This document shows, one piece after another, positions 12,901 to 24,104 of a stretch of 64,000 nucleotides of DNA. The first letter of the stretch is position 1. Every line of letters starts with the position of its first letter. The notes under the pieces are model-generated. The model saw nothing but the letters and a program-made list of their open reading frames with translations. It did no database searches and was not told the DNA's origin. The stretch comes from Lingula anatina (lineage: Eukaryota > Brachiopoda > Lingulata > Lingulida > Lingulidae), in contig NW_019775955.1 of assembly GCF_001039355.2 (NCBI RefSeq), positions 92,710 through 156,709 on the forward strand, given 5' to 3'. A program made the translations under genes and the position numbers.

Positions 12901-13136
12901 CCACCAGATTCTTTCAAACGTCCCCCCTCTCCATGCTACCCAACCATGGACCTACGTACAATGTAGCTCAATTATCACAGGTATGACCCGATTTTTATTT
13001 TTTCATTTTCTTTTTTTTTTTTTTTTTTAGTTAGTTAAGGGAGGTCACAAGACTGGACGTGTGGCGGAACACGAGTGCTGTGCTGGCAATACTTGGTACA
13101 CCATGTTGACAGAGGAAGAAATGGAGAAAACCCTGG
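9824..13136 (+). CDS. Phytanoyl-CoA dioxygenase family protein (C-terminus missing)
   Basis: Six spliced exons (9824-9970, 10136-10253, 10934-11034, 11692-11833, 12376-12470, 13031-13136) with matching phases encode 236 residues. The family is non-haem Fe(II)/2-oxoglutarate oxygenases of the PhyH type. The metal-binding HxD motif is visible as VPWHQD (His168, Asp170), followed by PTAWIPLLDSNENNGC and a KGGHKTG segment typical of the double-stranded beta-helix core. The N-terminus is hydrophilic and rich in Pro and Lys, with no signal peptide and no obvious peroxisomal PTS2. The distal iron-binding His and the 2-oxoglutarate-binding Arg, which lie C-terminal to this segment in the family, are absent: the last exon ends in phase 1 at a GT donor and no continuation is visible before the N gap at 14407. 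The substrate cannot be inferred. Confidence 0.88.
10136..10253 (+). CDS. PhyH-like gene, coding exon 2
   Basis: Acceptor TTTCTCCAG and donor GTAAGG. Encodes GYVVVEDFFTREELDACRDA and on to GGKIK, the usual N-terminal helix and strand of PhyH proteins. Ends in phase 1. Confidence 0.9.
10934..11034 (+). CDS. PhyH-like gene, coding exon 3
   Basis: Acceptor TTTCTACTAG and donor GTAATC. Encodes LYRDQGLFTRLTAIEKEF and on to SQNMPK. Enters in phase 1 and ends in phase 0. Confidence 0.9.
11692..11833 (+). CDS. PhyH-like gene, coding exon 4 (metal-binding His)
   Basis: Acceptor CAATTTAG and donor GTACTG. Encodes AIQELWTNERLLNAVEQLIG and ends in VPWHQ, carrying the first iron ligand His168; the Asp of the HxD motif is completed across the next splice junction. 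Confidence 0.92.
11955..12153. repeat. Intronic inverted-repeat cluster (AGGACCTGC)
   Basis: Within intron 4 of the PhyH-like gene the words CCAGAGGACCTGC, GCAGGTCCTCC, CAGAGGACCTGG and GCAGGTCCTCTGG alternate in opposite orientations over about 200 bases. They could fold into hairpins. This may be the remnant of a small foldback element. Confidence 0.55.
12376..12470 (+). CDS. PhyH-like gene, coding exon 5 (metal-binding Asp)
   Basis: Acceptor TTTGCCTAG and donor GTGAGA. Starts with DVGYLDNNSYEVLQPTAWIP, so Asp170 of HxD straddles the exon 4/5 junction, and ends in NNGCMQ in phase 0. Confidence 0.92.
13031..13136 (+). CDS. PhyH-like gene, coding exon 6 (last visible)
   Basis: The acceptor has a long poly(T) tract ending TTTTAG; the donor is GTAACT. 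Encodes LVKGGHKTGRVAEHECCAGN and on to EEMEKTL. Ends in phase 1, so at least one more coding exon is required. Confidence 0.9.
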
Positions 13137-13515
13137 GTAACTTCCCACTGGAATTTTTTTTTCTCTCTCAATACTAGCATGATAAACGAGCACTTAGAAG
13201 AGTAGTAGAATAGTGGTATTTTTATATTACTGACAAGAGACCAATACCAGGAAGAAATGACTGAAGGTATTAATATAATCCAATTTAATTACACAGCAGT
13301 GAGCTGGTGTATTTTTTAAACACAAGGCAAATAGATGTTAAATGTTCAACAACACAGAAGAAAATAATGTCTTTAATGAACTACCGTATAGCTAAAAAAA
13401 AACACGACTATTGGTACGCGTATGATCGGTAACTGATTTAATTCTCGTAAAATTACCATCCGCCCCCTTCCTTATGAATAGGTATTACTTTATTAATACA
13501 ATGCAACCGTCGTGT

Positions 13516-13671
13516 AGCCGCATGTTAGAAGACAATGTTTGAATACGCACAGCAGTAGGAGGCCGCTACCCCTTCCCAGCAAGGAGTCAACTAAGCCGCA
13601 GGTTAGAAGACAATGCGTGATTACTCACAGCAGTAGGAGGCCGCTACCGCTCCCCAGCAAGGAGTCAACAC
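13516..13671. repeat. 78-bp tandem duplication
   Basis: Two adjacent copies beginning AGCCGCATGTTAGAAGACAA (13516) and AGCCGCAGGTTAGAAGACAA (13594), each continuing through AGCAGTAGGAGGCCGCTACC to GGAGTCAAC. They differ at several bases. The local sequence is GC-richer than its surroundings and I found no coding function. Confidence 0.8.
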
Positions 13672-14406
13672 AGCAGTGCGTAACCCGGGGTTAATTAGGG
13701 GTTATTAGCTGTCCACTTATGATCGGTATTGTTCGTCTTGATTGCATCACACTTCCTACTCACTATTGGTTCGACCGCCTCTTCTTTAAATGCTCTCTCA
13801 AAACTTTCCTCAGTCAGCCGAGAATGGAAACACGTTTATCTGCCGATAAACTACGTCGTTGATGTATTATTCGGCATCATTCTACAGTGAGTCATAAGGC
13901 TCTATCTATCATTTTTTTTCGTCTCGCATTTTACCAGATTAAGCTGACGCTTGAAAACTAAATTTAATGAATAATTTTCTCACGTGCACCGTATCCAGCT
14001 AATTTTACGACAATAACTACCACGGCACCTCCACCATTTGCAATTGTAGACGAACCACGTTTTTCCAACTGATAGGCCAATACAACTATACCAGACCCAT
14101 TGTACGAGAAAAGACCGTTTATATTTAATGAATTAAAAAACATTTGAGGATTGCGATTTTCTATTGATATACTATCGATGGTATCCCTGTATTAAATCAT
14201 CCACTGCTACCCCCTCTTTTGTAGTGTAGCATGACTCGTATCACAAGATGGCCTTAGAAATGAAGTAAGACAGGCCTACACTCTGATAGTTTTTAGTCTA
14301 TTATTAACCCTAATGTCGTTGCTTGTCATTCATTCTAGAACTCTCTGAGCCATCGCAAAATTATTTGCCAGGACATTTAAAGGCTACTTCTTAACGGATT
14401 TTTTTT

Positions 14407-14879
14407 NNNNNNNNNNNNNNNNNNNNNNNNNNNNNNNNNNNNNNNNNNNNNNNNNNNNNNNNNNNNNNNNNNNNNNNNNNNNNNNNNNNNNNNNNNNNNN
14501 NNNNNNNNNNNNNNNNNNNNNNNNNNNNNNNNNNNNNNNNNNNNNNNNNNNNNNNNNNNNNNNNNNNNNNNNNNNNNNNNNNNNNNNNNNNNNNNNNNNN
14601 NNNNNNNNNNNNNNNNNNNNNNNNNNNNNNNNNNNNNNNNNNNNNNNNNNNNNNNNNNNNNNNNNNNNNNNNNNNNNNNNNNNNNNNNNNNNNNNNNNNN
14701 NNNNNNNNNNNNNNNNNNNNNNNNNNNNNNNNNNNNNNNNNNNNNNNNNNNNNNNNNNNNNNNNNNNNNNNNNNNNNNNNNNNNNNNNNNNNNNNNNNNN
14801 NNNNNNNNNNNNNNNNNNNNNNNNNNNNNNNNNNNNNNNNNNNNNNNNNNNNNNNNNNNNNNNNNNNNNNNNNNNNNNN
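14407..14879. other. Assembly gap (473 N)
   Basis: A run of undetermined bases between two incomplete same-strand genes. Missing sequence here may hold the 3' exons of the PhyH-like gene and the 5' exons of TMA16. The real size may differ from the number of Ns. Confidence 0.99.
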
Positions 14880-15508
14880 ATTTAATTTTTCACATATTGG
14901 CATTTTCAAGGTGTGACTTTGAAGTTCCATGGGCTTGAAGACCCATGCTAGTCACATTTTCTGAAAATCCATGATACGTATATTTTATTATTAAAAATTG
15001 ATGGTCATTATGCTGTTAAGCATTATGTAATATTGCATCAGAATAGAAGAAAACACAATTTTGGGTGCTGCTGCCATGATGACCATTATGGGAAAACCAT
15101 GTTACTGATGATTGCCAAACGTTCAAAAAAGAAATACAGGACTAAAATGCAGCCTGAGTTGGAAAAGCAGTCCAATTGGCTTCTTTTTCTGGAAGTTATA
15201 CATTTTCAAAGTGTGAACTTGAACTGCCATGGGCCTGAAGCCTTATGCTTGTTACACATTTTACTTACATTGGTATTACCTGTTGAGCATAATTAAAATT
15301 TGATGTTGAATTTGCAGTTTAATATAATGTTCTTTTGCATCAGAATTGACAGTAGCCTATTTTGTGCATAGTTATTTCCTGCTTTTTGTCTGTACATTTG
15401 ACAGCTTTGCTGCCTTGTTAAAATTGTCTCTAAAATGTCCCGTCAGAGACATTTCAAATACCGTGTTTTGACCCATTCATAGAATGGTATTTTATTTTGT
15501 CTCTGCAG

Positions 15509-15660
15509 ATATCTTCATAGATTTGATGAGGAAATGGAACAGATAGAGCTTATCAAGAATAGTCTTAAAACTCGTCAAGGGGGGCAGCACATGTCAAGGG
15601 AGACTGCTATCAAGACAACTCTTGAGAGAGATAGGAGAGAGTATGAAGAAATGGGTATTG
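15509..15660 (+). CDS. TMA16: TMA16 exon (first visible)
   Basis: Acceptor TCTCTGCAG and donor GTATGT. Starts with YLHRFDEEMEQIELIKNSLK and ends REYEEMGI. It enters with one completing base, so at least one upstream coding exon exists. Confidence 0.9.
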
Positions 15661-16666
15661 GTATGTATAGGGCATAGATAAACTTAATCACAACAATTTT
15701 TGGGTAACTATCTCTATAGGTTTCATTTTGATGTATAAAATTTTAATTATATTGCCATTGGGGGAATTCCAAGCAAAAATTCACTTGGTTATTGTAGGTG
15801 TTCTAACAAAGGTAAATTTTACTGTGCGTGTTTGTGTCTGTCATAAGAGTAATGTCATACAGAAAAGACTGTGCTGTGAGTTAATAGTCCTGGAATGATT
15901 TATCTTTTTCCTCTTTTTTTACTCAAAGGACATAATATAAATGTGTATGGTATACATTCGGTGGAATTTTACTTATTATTTACAGAAGTGCCAGATATAT
16001 TGAATGGAAAGAGACTGAAATATTTCAGGTGAGTTAATTTGATATTCTAAAAGATGCATTTACCGTGAATAGTATGTACAGTGCACTTCACAAAGCTTAT
16101 AAAGCATACTTAGAGGCTAAAAAAACGTTATCATGCAACAACACTCCTTAACACATACTATTTGTAAGTGGCTAAATTAGAGCACAATGTAACAAATATA
16201 AATGGCAGTGTGATGAAAGATTTATGTTTGGGCAGTGAAGTACTTCTTCTAATTGCCAAATTCCTTGGGTAATGTTGTGACCCCATTTGTAAGTGCAAGG
16301 GACTACTTCTACATATATACCTCCAAAGAAACTCACAACATCTGGTAGATGTGTAGTTGTTCTATTAATTATTTGGCAGATACATGTACATGTATGTGAA
16401 ATACTTATTTATGTTTGCAAATGCATTTTGTTTTAAGGGAGTGGAATGGAGAATTACGATACATACAGAATATAAAAATGAGGAAAATATCAGCAAAGGA
16501 CAAAGAACAGTGTGAGTCCAAAGCATCCCAGATGGATGTCAGAGACAAAAGAGTAGAGTTGGGGGAGACAGATGTAAAAAGCAAGACTGAGTCTTTAGAA
16601 GATGAAACAAAGACAGAAAATGTAGTGGGACAGCAGGTATTATCTCAAGTCATGGAGACTGGTTAA
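15509..16666 (+). CDS. TMA16: TMA16 ribosome biogenesis factor (5' exons missing)
   Basis: Three spliced exons (15509-15660, 15986-16028, 16438-16666) encode about 140 residues matching the C-terminal two thirds of translation machinery-associated protein 16 (human C4orf43). The diagnostic words are YLHRFDEEMEQIEL, RQGGQHMSRETAIK, EVPDILNGKRLKYFREWNGE and NIKMRKI. In yeast and human the protein associates with pre-60S ribosomal particles in the nucleus. The acidic, Lys/Glu-rich tail after MRKI is poorly conserved in the family, and here it ends at a TAA in the third exon. The conserved N-terminal HPYSRKA-type segment is not visible upstream and may lie in the N gap or in unassembled sequence. 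Confidence 0.88.
15986..16028 (+). CDS. TMA16: TMA16 internal microexon
   Basis: A 43-base exon with acceptor TTATTTACAG and donor GTGAGT, encoding EVPDILNGKRLKYF. It is flanked by phases that join both neighbours in frame. Confidence 0.9.
16438..16666 (+). CDS. TMA16: TMA16 last exon
   Basis: Acceptor TGTTTTAAG. Completes FREWNGELRYIQNIKMRKI, then a charged Lys/Glu-rich tail of about 56 residues ending VMETG before TAA. ATTAAA at 16836-16841 could serve as the poly(A) signal. Confidence 0.9.
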
Positions 16667-17517
16667 CTGAAAATATAGAATGGATAACATATCATTTTTG
16701 TTCAAAAAAAAAAAAAAAGGAAACCCACATAATTTTATGTTCATTTCCTTGATAATTTGCAAGTCTGTTGTCACTGTTAGATCATTCTGGAAGGAAGTAC
16801 TTCAACTTAATCAGTTGAAATAATTATTTATTTTATTAAATGTAGCTTGGAAACCTAATGACAAAAAGATTTTGGGAAGAGGAGAGAGTTTTACCATCCC
16901 AGATAGCATGCACCAATGGCCCACTTTTGGGCTTCCAATGTCTTTACTATTGGGTCATCAATGGCAGTCACCAGTAGCCCCATCAATTTTTGTTCAATGG
17001 GCCTCTGATTTTCCGATATGGCCCATTGGTGATATTCCATCAATCACCCGTCAGTCCCCCCCCCCCCCCCCCCCCGGTGGATAACAACATATGTGCCTCC
17101 TGTGTTCTATCTGGATAATGTATACACTTATTAATTGACCTTACCAGGAAGCCGCATATCACTGATTGATACTCCACTTATACAAGAAAACAATGATCTA
17201 CACAAATTATTTTGTTTTTATTTTTTGTTATTTTTCGTTTTATTTTTTTTCTCCTATGCATTAAGTAGGGCTACTGCATTGTACCAGTGTACGCAGCATC
17301 AATAAGATGTTAAAATCTCACCGATCTGTATTGATCCAGTGCCGGAATTGCTGCCATCCCCTTTAAATTTCTGATGAAACATTACCAAGTCACACACATC
17401 GTGATAGCATTTGCTGCTGTTGCTTCCAGAAGAAAAAGGGTCTTAAGTACCCTTACCTGATTCTCCTACTGCTGGTGCTTCCTTTTCCAGAAACTTAGGC
17501 TTAAGAAGGTCACAGAG
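16667..17517. other. Intergenic DNA with CATTGGCCCA-type words and poly(C)
   Basis: Between 16905 and 17040 short words such as CAATGGCCCA, ATGGGCC and TGGCCCATTGG recur in both orientations. A poly(C) tract follows near 17056-17075. The left edge of the first copy of the redundant block falls at 16960. I see no coding exon. Confidence 0.55.
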
Positions 17518-18893
17518 TCATGCGAAGTCCAGCTCCGTATCGCAGCTACCTGAATCACTGGGCACCACCATGTTGGTGACATCATGTTGAGAACTCGCCG
17601 CTCTCGCTGTGATGGGGATATCCTGCGTGGATTCTGTTTCTGGTTCCATTTTCTCCATGTTCCCCTTTTTTCCTTCTGCTGGCTCCTTCAGGGAGCGAAT
17701 TGCCTCCTGCAGTAACAAAATCTGTGCCAGCGGCAGAATCTTTGCAAAATTCTTTTGAATGAGAGTTTCAGTCAACATTTTGCAGGATTTAAGCGACGTA
17801 AAGCCCGCATCTCTAAGAAGCTCCATTGTCTCGTCGGACAGTTCGTTCATTATCCTCCAACTTTGTAATTCCTCTGCTGCCATGATTCTCTGATAAACTG
17901 TAGACTTATCAGCAATATACGTAGATGAGAAGTAATCAAAAAATTCTGCACAAAAAAAAAATTAATACAGATAATATATTGCTCTGTTCATGTACTATTA
18001 ATCTTACGGTGCACTCTGCATGACTTGCTGCTGCCGCTGGGCCGTTTAAAACTGCAAATGACCGTTGGACAGTTACATGTGACTGAGGCAGCTGGTTCTG
18101 ATTGGACTGGCCACTGGTCAGTTACACGTGACCAGCTGAATTGCTATAACAAAGAGGGTGCGGGAATAAAGGTCCTTAGACAACTCTCCTGTGCGAGTTT
18201 TAAATACCAATTAGTTTTAAATGTGCACATATTTAATGACATCTCCAAAGCAAACTGTAAAGCAACATGACTTGTTACACTTAGGACTTCTGAGTTAGCC
18301 TAGAAAATGCATTTGATACAGCAAACTATTTTCTAATTTTACCTCGAATTTTGAAAAAAAATATTTGGTATGTTTAATAATTATGTCTTATGGTATGGTA
18401 TGGTGTAAATGGAAGTCACCCAGCGCAGGTTCTTTTGTTGAAGTTAGGGGGAAAAAACTTGTGGCACCACTTATTCATTCTACCGCTTCTATGCCAATTC
18501 ATAGGTCTAAAATTAATGCACATGGATAGTGAGCAGGAGTGACAAAAGGAGGTGGCTTAAAAGGTAAAGAAAATCCTTGATGAAGGTAAGGCAATGTGAC
18601 TCCCATTTACACCATTATTCGTCTCCTAATTTTAACATCTAATGTCTGTCCCAGTGAGGCAGTTGGTAAGGGGGGGGGGGGGGAATACAGTTGTCTTAAT
18701 GTCACAAGTCAGATGCTGCATAATTACCTGCAGCAGCAGGCTGCCCAGTAGCTGAATCAGCTGTCAAGGCTTGGAGCTCCTGACGGATGTTGGCCATAAC
18801 ATGCTGGGTGATACGATCAGCCATAACTTCCTCACATGCTGTGTCAACTGCCTCCTCAGAAGCAGGTGCTAATGCTGCTGCTGCTTGTTTTTT
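17518..18893 (-). CDS. Small spliced gene of unknown function, copy 1
   Basis: Two minus-strand exons (18728-18893 and 17518-17945) join in frame across GCAG|GTAATT and TTTTTTGTGCAG. The first encodes an Ala/Glu-rich segment (KKQAAAALAPASEEAVDTAC and on to TGQPAA). The second gives EFFDYFSSTYIADKS, then a compact helical region (LSDETMELLRDAGFTSLKSC and on to LLLQEAIRSLK, SAM-like in pattern), then an acidic tail ending ELDFA and stop. The upstream exon must end in phase 0 and was not found. The block also carries retrotransposon sequence on the same strand, so this may be a transposon accessory gene or a host gene next to one. I do not recognise the family. Confidence 0.4.
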
Positions 18894-19848
18894 CTGGGAT
18901 AAGAAACAGAATGAGGTCTATTATCGATTTGATCAACTTGATTTGATATCGTTGAATAGGTAGAATCTTGCTGATATGGATGTGTTGCTGTGCTTCTTGC
19001 ACAGGGGGCATATCATACCTATGTAACCCTCTTTTCTTCATACATTAACCAGTCTCTTCCAGCTGTCCTTAGCTCGATATTTAATAGTGCTCTTTATATG
19101 TATCCTTCCAGGTGTCCATCATCAACTAGATAGTTCAATAAAGTTGAAGATATACATATTTATCTAGTCCTGGAAGACCCTTTCCCTTTTCTTTTCATAC
19201 AAGCTTTTGGTATGTCCTGAGGCTGTCTCCTTTTTCTCTTTTTTTTTCTGGGGATCAAACACACGTGCCATTTTAAGAAGCCAGACATAGTGCGAGCACA
19301 TGCTTCTTGTCCTTACATAAAATATTATGGAAACAGATGATGCATAAACAAATGATAATAAAATACAACAACATAGTGAATCACAGTGATATAATATTAT
19401 GTCTTTATATGCAGAGTTGTGCCATGCAACATAAATGTAAAATAGGACTTTCTAAACCCATTTGGGCCAGTTGTAGCCTCTTGCACTTCTTGATATAAGA
19501 ACAGCCTTCTCATTTTAACTGAATGTTTATTGATCCAATCATAAACCAAAAACCAAATACCGTCAACTGTAAAATAAAATTAAATTAAATTAAAACGTTA
19601 AAATAATGTCACGTGTGTCTGCTTTCTTTAGTTAAGTATAAGTCATTGAACATCTCCAAACAGTAATATTCTATGACGTGTATCTGCTTTCTTATATGCC
19701 TGATCTCTTAAACATCTCGGAATACGACTATCTTATTTTTTCCATTCTCATATCATGTGTGGAAAACTGCGTTCTATCCCATAATATCAATGTAAAAGCT
19801 AACATTGCGCAATGTTCTCACGACTAAACCATCCTTACTAAAACGTAC

Positions 19849-20635
19849 TTACTCAGCAATAGCCATAGGCCATTGACCCCTAGGGGAGTTTGAATTCATA
19901 TTCATAACCAAATATCCATTCTTGACATTTTTCTGAGGTAAATTCCCTTTGGATCTGTGTTGTAGAATGGGTAAGTATTCTTTCGTCCAACGTTTCCAGA
20001 AATGATCAACAATGAAGTGAACATGACGCCAGATTTTTCTGTACGTATCAGAGAGAGAGAAATCACCCCAAGGAAGTGAAGGGTTATTTTGAAAAATCAA
20101 CAAATGATTCTGAGTGAGAGCATTGAAGTCGGTGTAATCGTCACTAACCTTAGTGATGGGTCTGCTATTTACAATGTTTTTGACTTAACATATCACTATA
20201 ATCACTGTGACAAGATCCCATTCCGTTAATGATCTGTTATCAACCAAAAGTGCCACAAGTATTTTCTGGATAGTTCTAATCATTCTTTCCCCAAACTCCC
20301 CCAAAATGAGACCAGTGAGGAGGGTTGAACACCCACTCCACACCCTTGCGCTTCATGTGGTCGATGATCTTGTTTTTGGTCAGCCGTTTGAAACTAGCAG
20401 TCAATTCATTTACTGCACCAACCAAATTTGTTCCATTATCACTGAAAACTTTCAGTGGGTATCCACATCTTGCCATAAATCAGATAAATCCATTAATAAA
20501 GGCATTACTTTTTAAACTCTCTAAGATTTCAATGTGAATAGCCCTAATTTTGAAACGTGAACACACATCCATAATGTTTTGCAGAAGCACGTCCAATTTT
20601 GACATTAAGGTGAGACTCTACACCTAAAAATTGGA
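19849..20635 (-). pseudogene. BEL/Pao retrotransposon integrase remnant, copy 1
   Basis: Minus-strand fragments follow the order of a BEL/Pao Pol C-terminus: VKIGRASAKHYGCVFTF, IRAIHIEILESLKSNAF, FSDNGTNLVGAVNEL, VEWVFNPP and HFGGVW, then the DUF5641-like tail (DTYRKIWRHVHF, FWKRWTKEYLPILQ, NSPRGQWPMAIAE). Frameshifts and stops break it: a stop precedes FMARCGYP, and an extra base after GGVW removes the catalytic Glu present in the second copy. The reverse transcriptase and long terminal repeats are not visible. It is a dead element. Confidence 0.8.
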
Positions 20636-21399
20636 ATTTTTGGACCTAGCTGAGACACCTCAAAATGTTTTCCAAATGTCAGGGTATGATGTAAAATATT
20701 AAAATTAACAATTTTAAAAGCTCATTATCATATACAAATTGGGTTTTGCAAATTAGGCTAATTATGCATATTTTTTGGGAAAATTTTAAATCATTATATC
20801 TCAAAAACCATAACACCTTTTTTAATTTTTTTTTTTTTTTGCAAAAAACAACTTAAAATAGATTTTAACAACAGAAATTCTGAGATTATAAATTAATAAT
20901 AAAATTATTTGAATTTTTAAAAAATTTTATGTCTTTTGTAGCAGTCACTGATACAGAATGACCTATAAAATTGACCCCTTACTTTCAAATAAAAATTCCT
21001 TCTGACGAAATGAAGAAAGAAGCATAACACACATAGTTTCCAAGTTTTATTCAGATATAACAAGCCAATTTTAAGATATAAGCTCATGAATTATACGATA
21101 AAGACCAAAAATGCAATTTCGAGATTTTTACATTTTAAAGTTTTTTATTTGCATCATAAATGCATAGTGACAGGGGTCTTCATCCAGGTTTTATATTTTT
21201 GCACCACTGAATAAAGAGGAAATTATTTGCAAAGCCCAAGGCATATATTTGTGATGTTTATGAAAAAAATAAATCTAAAAACTGTCTTTGGATCAGGATT
21301 GGTAATGGTTCCACATCTGAGGATGTTCAATTTATAGTCATTATATTTTATTTTATCAATTTATTTTCAAACTTTTACATTTTGTACATAGCACTTTAT
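20636..21399. other. AT-rich non-coding stretch, copy 1 of block
   Basis: AT-rich sequence with poly(T) near 20827-20840, repeated almost exactly at about 24886-25658. It has no coding capacity; it may be internal non-coding sequence of the same transposon. Confidence 0.5.
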
Positions 21400-21400
21400 N
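21400..21400. other. Single-N contig junction
   Basis: One undetermined base where the first copy of the block ends and the second begins. It marks a scaffold join, not a biological breakpoint. Confidence 0.9.
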
Positions 21401-21792
21401 AATGGCAGTCACCAGTAGCCCCATCAATTTTTGTTCAATGGGCCTCTGATTTTCCAGTATGGCCCATTGGTGATATTCCAATTATTTTGTTTTTATTTTT
21501 TGTTATTTTTTGTTTTATTTTTTTTCTCCTATGCATTAAGTAGGGCTACTGCATTGTACCAGTGTACGCAGCATCAATAAGATGTTAAACGCTCACCAAT
21601 CTGTATTGATCCAGTGCCGGAATTGCTGCCGTCCCCTTTAAATTTCTGATGAAACATTACCAAGTCACGCACATCGTGATAGCATTTGCTGCTGTTGCTT
21701 CCAGAAGAAAAAGGGTCTTAAGTACCCTTACCTGATTCTCCTACTGCTGGTGCTTCCTTTTCCAGAAACTTAGGGTTAAGAAGGTCACAGAG

Positions 21793-23163
21793 TCATGCGA
21801 AGTCCAGCTCCGTATCGCAGCTACCTGAATCACTGGGCACCACCATGTTGGTGACATCATGTTGAGAACTCGCCGCTCTCACTGTGATGGGGATATCCTG
21901 CGTGGATTCCGTTTCTGGTTCCATTTTCTCCATGTTCCCCTTTTTTCCTTCTGCTGGCTCCTTCAGGGAGCGAATTGCCTCCTGCAGTAACAAAATCTGT
22001 GCCAGTGGCAGAATCTTTGCAAAATTCTTTTGAATGAGAGTTTCAGTCAACATTTTGCAGGATTTAAGCGACGTAAAGCCCGCATCTCTAAGAAGCTCCA
22101 TTGTCTCGTCGGACAGTTTGTTCATTATCCTCCAACTTTGTAATTCCTCTGCTGCCATGATTCTCTGATAAACTGTAGACTTATCAGCAATATACGTAGA
22201 TGAGAAGTAATCAAAAAATTCTGCAAAAAAAAAAAATAAATACAGATAATATATTGCTCTGTTCATGTACTATTAATCTTACGGTGCACTCTGCATGACT
22301 TGCTGCTGCCGCTGGGCTGTTTAAAACTGCAAATGACCGTTGGACAGTTACATGTGACCGAGGCAGCTGGTTCTGATTGGAGTGGCCACTGGCCAGTTAC
22401 ACGTGACCAGCTGAATTGCTATAACAAAGAGGGTGCGGGGATAAAGGTCCCTAGACAACTCTCCTGTGCGAGTTTTAAATACCAATTAGTTTTAAATGTG
22501 CACATATTTAATGACATCTCCAAAGCAAACTGTAAAGCAACATGACTTGTTACACTTAGGACTTCTGAGTTAGCCTAGAAAATGCATTTGATACAGCAAA
22601 CTATTTTCTAATTTTACATACCTCGAATTTTGAGAAAAAATATTTGGTATGTTTAATAATTATGTCTTATGGTATGGTATGGTGTAAATGGAAGTCACCC
22701 AGCGCAGGTTCTTTTGTTGAAGTTAGGGGGAAAAACTTGTGGCACCACTTATTGATTCTACCGCTTCTATGCCAATTCATAGGTCTAAAATTAATGCACA
22801 TGGATAGTGAGCAGGAGTGACAAAAGGAGGTGGCTTAAAAGGTAAAGAAAATCCTTGATGAAGGTAAGGCAATGTGACTCCCATTTACACCATTATTCGT
22901 CTCCTAATTTTAACATCTAATGTCTGTCCCAGTGAGGCAGTTGGTAAGGGGGGGGTACAGTTGTCTTAATGTCACAAGTCAGATGCTGCATAATTACCTG
23001 CAGCAGCAGGCTGCCCAGTAGCTGAATCAGCTGTCAGGGCTTGGAGCTCCTGACGGATGTTGGCCATAACATGCTGGGTGATACGATCAGCCATAACTTC
23101 CTCACATGCTGTGTCAACTGCCTCCTCAGAAGCAGGTGCTAATGCTGCTGCTGCTTGTTTTTT
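21793..23163 (-). CDS. Small spliced gene of unknown function, copy 2
   Basis: Exons 22998-23163 and 21793-22220 repeat the copy at 17518-18893 with the same splice sites and phases. The visible protein differs at two positions: a Glu to Lys in the IMNELSD segment and an Ala to Val before RAASS. Retention of frame in both copies suggests a gene under constraint, or a very young element. No family assigned. Confidence 0.4.
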
Positions 23164-24104
23164 CTGGGATAAGAAACAGAATGAGGTCTATTATCGTTTT
23201 GATATCGTTGAATAGGTAGAATCTTGCTGATATGGATGTGTTGCTGTGCTTCTTGCACAGGGGGCATATCATACCTATGTAACCCTCTTTTCTTCATACA
23301 TTAACCAGTCTTTTCCAGCTGTCCTTAGCTCGATATTTAATAGTGCTCTTTATATGTATCCTTCCAGGTGTCCATCATCAACTAGATAGTTCAATAAAGT
23401 TGAAGATATACATATTTATCTAGTCCTGGAAGACCCTTTCCCTTTTCTTTTCATACAAGCTTTTGGTATGTCCTGAGGCTGTCTCCTTTTTCTCTTTTTT
23501 TTTCTGGGGATCAAACACACGTGCCATTTTAAGAAGCCAGACATGGTGCGAGCACATGCTTCTTGTCCTTACATAAAATATTATGGAAACAGATGATGCA
23601 TAAACAAATGATAATAAAATACAACAACATAGTGAATCACAGTGATATAATATTATGTCTTTATATGCAGAGTTGTGCCATGCAACATAAATGTAAAATA
23701 GGACTTTCTAAACCCATTTGGGCTAGTTGTAGCCTCTTGCACTCCTTGATATAAGAACAGCTTTCTCGTTTTAACTGAATGTTTATTGATCCAATCGTAA
23801 ACCAAAAACCAAATACCATCAACTGTAAAATAAAATAGAATTAAATTAAAACATTAAAATAATGTCATGTGTGTCTGCTTTCTTTAGTTAAGTATAAGTC
23901 ATTGAACATCTCCAAACAGTAATAATCTATAACGTGTATCTGCTTTCTTATATGCCTGATCTCTTAAACATCTCGGAATACGACTATCTTATTTTTTCCA
24001 TTCTCATATCACGTGTGGAAAACTGCGTTCTATCCCATAATATCAATGTAAAAACTAACATTGTGCAATGTACTCCCGACTAAACCATCCTTACTAAAAC
24101 GTAC

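Larger units (their letters stand above)
16960..21399. repeat. First copy of a 4.3-kb redundant block
   Basis: This stretch is nearly identical to 21401-25658, with scattered substitutions and small indels plus about 170 bases (around 17043-17210) absent from the second copy. It ends exactly at a single N. The pattern is that of the right end of one contig overlapping the left end of the next, with both haplotypes retained. Confidence 0.88.

Noticed and set aside
14391-14930. A 179-residue minus-strand open frame
   Set aside because: It runs through the N gap and is almost entirely undetermined residues.
16872-17084. A 70-residue open frame with repeated Trp-Pro words
   Set aside because: It is produced by recurring ATGGCCCA-type words and a poly(C) tract, not by a protein family.
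18893-19849. Joining the BEL/Pao integrase exon to the small unknown gene through a strong GTAAGT donor after PMAIA
   Set aside because: The donor would leave phase 2, while the next exon (18893-18728) needs phase 0, so a fused protein is not supported.
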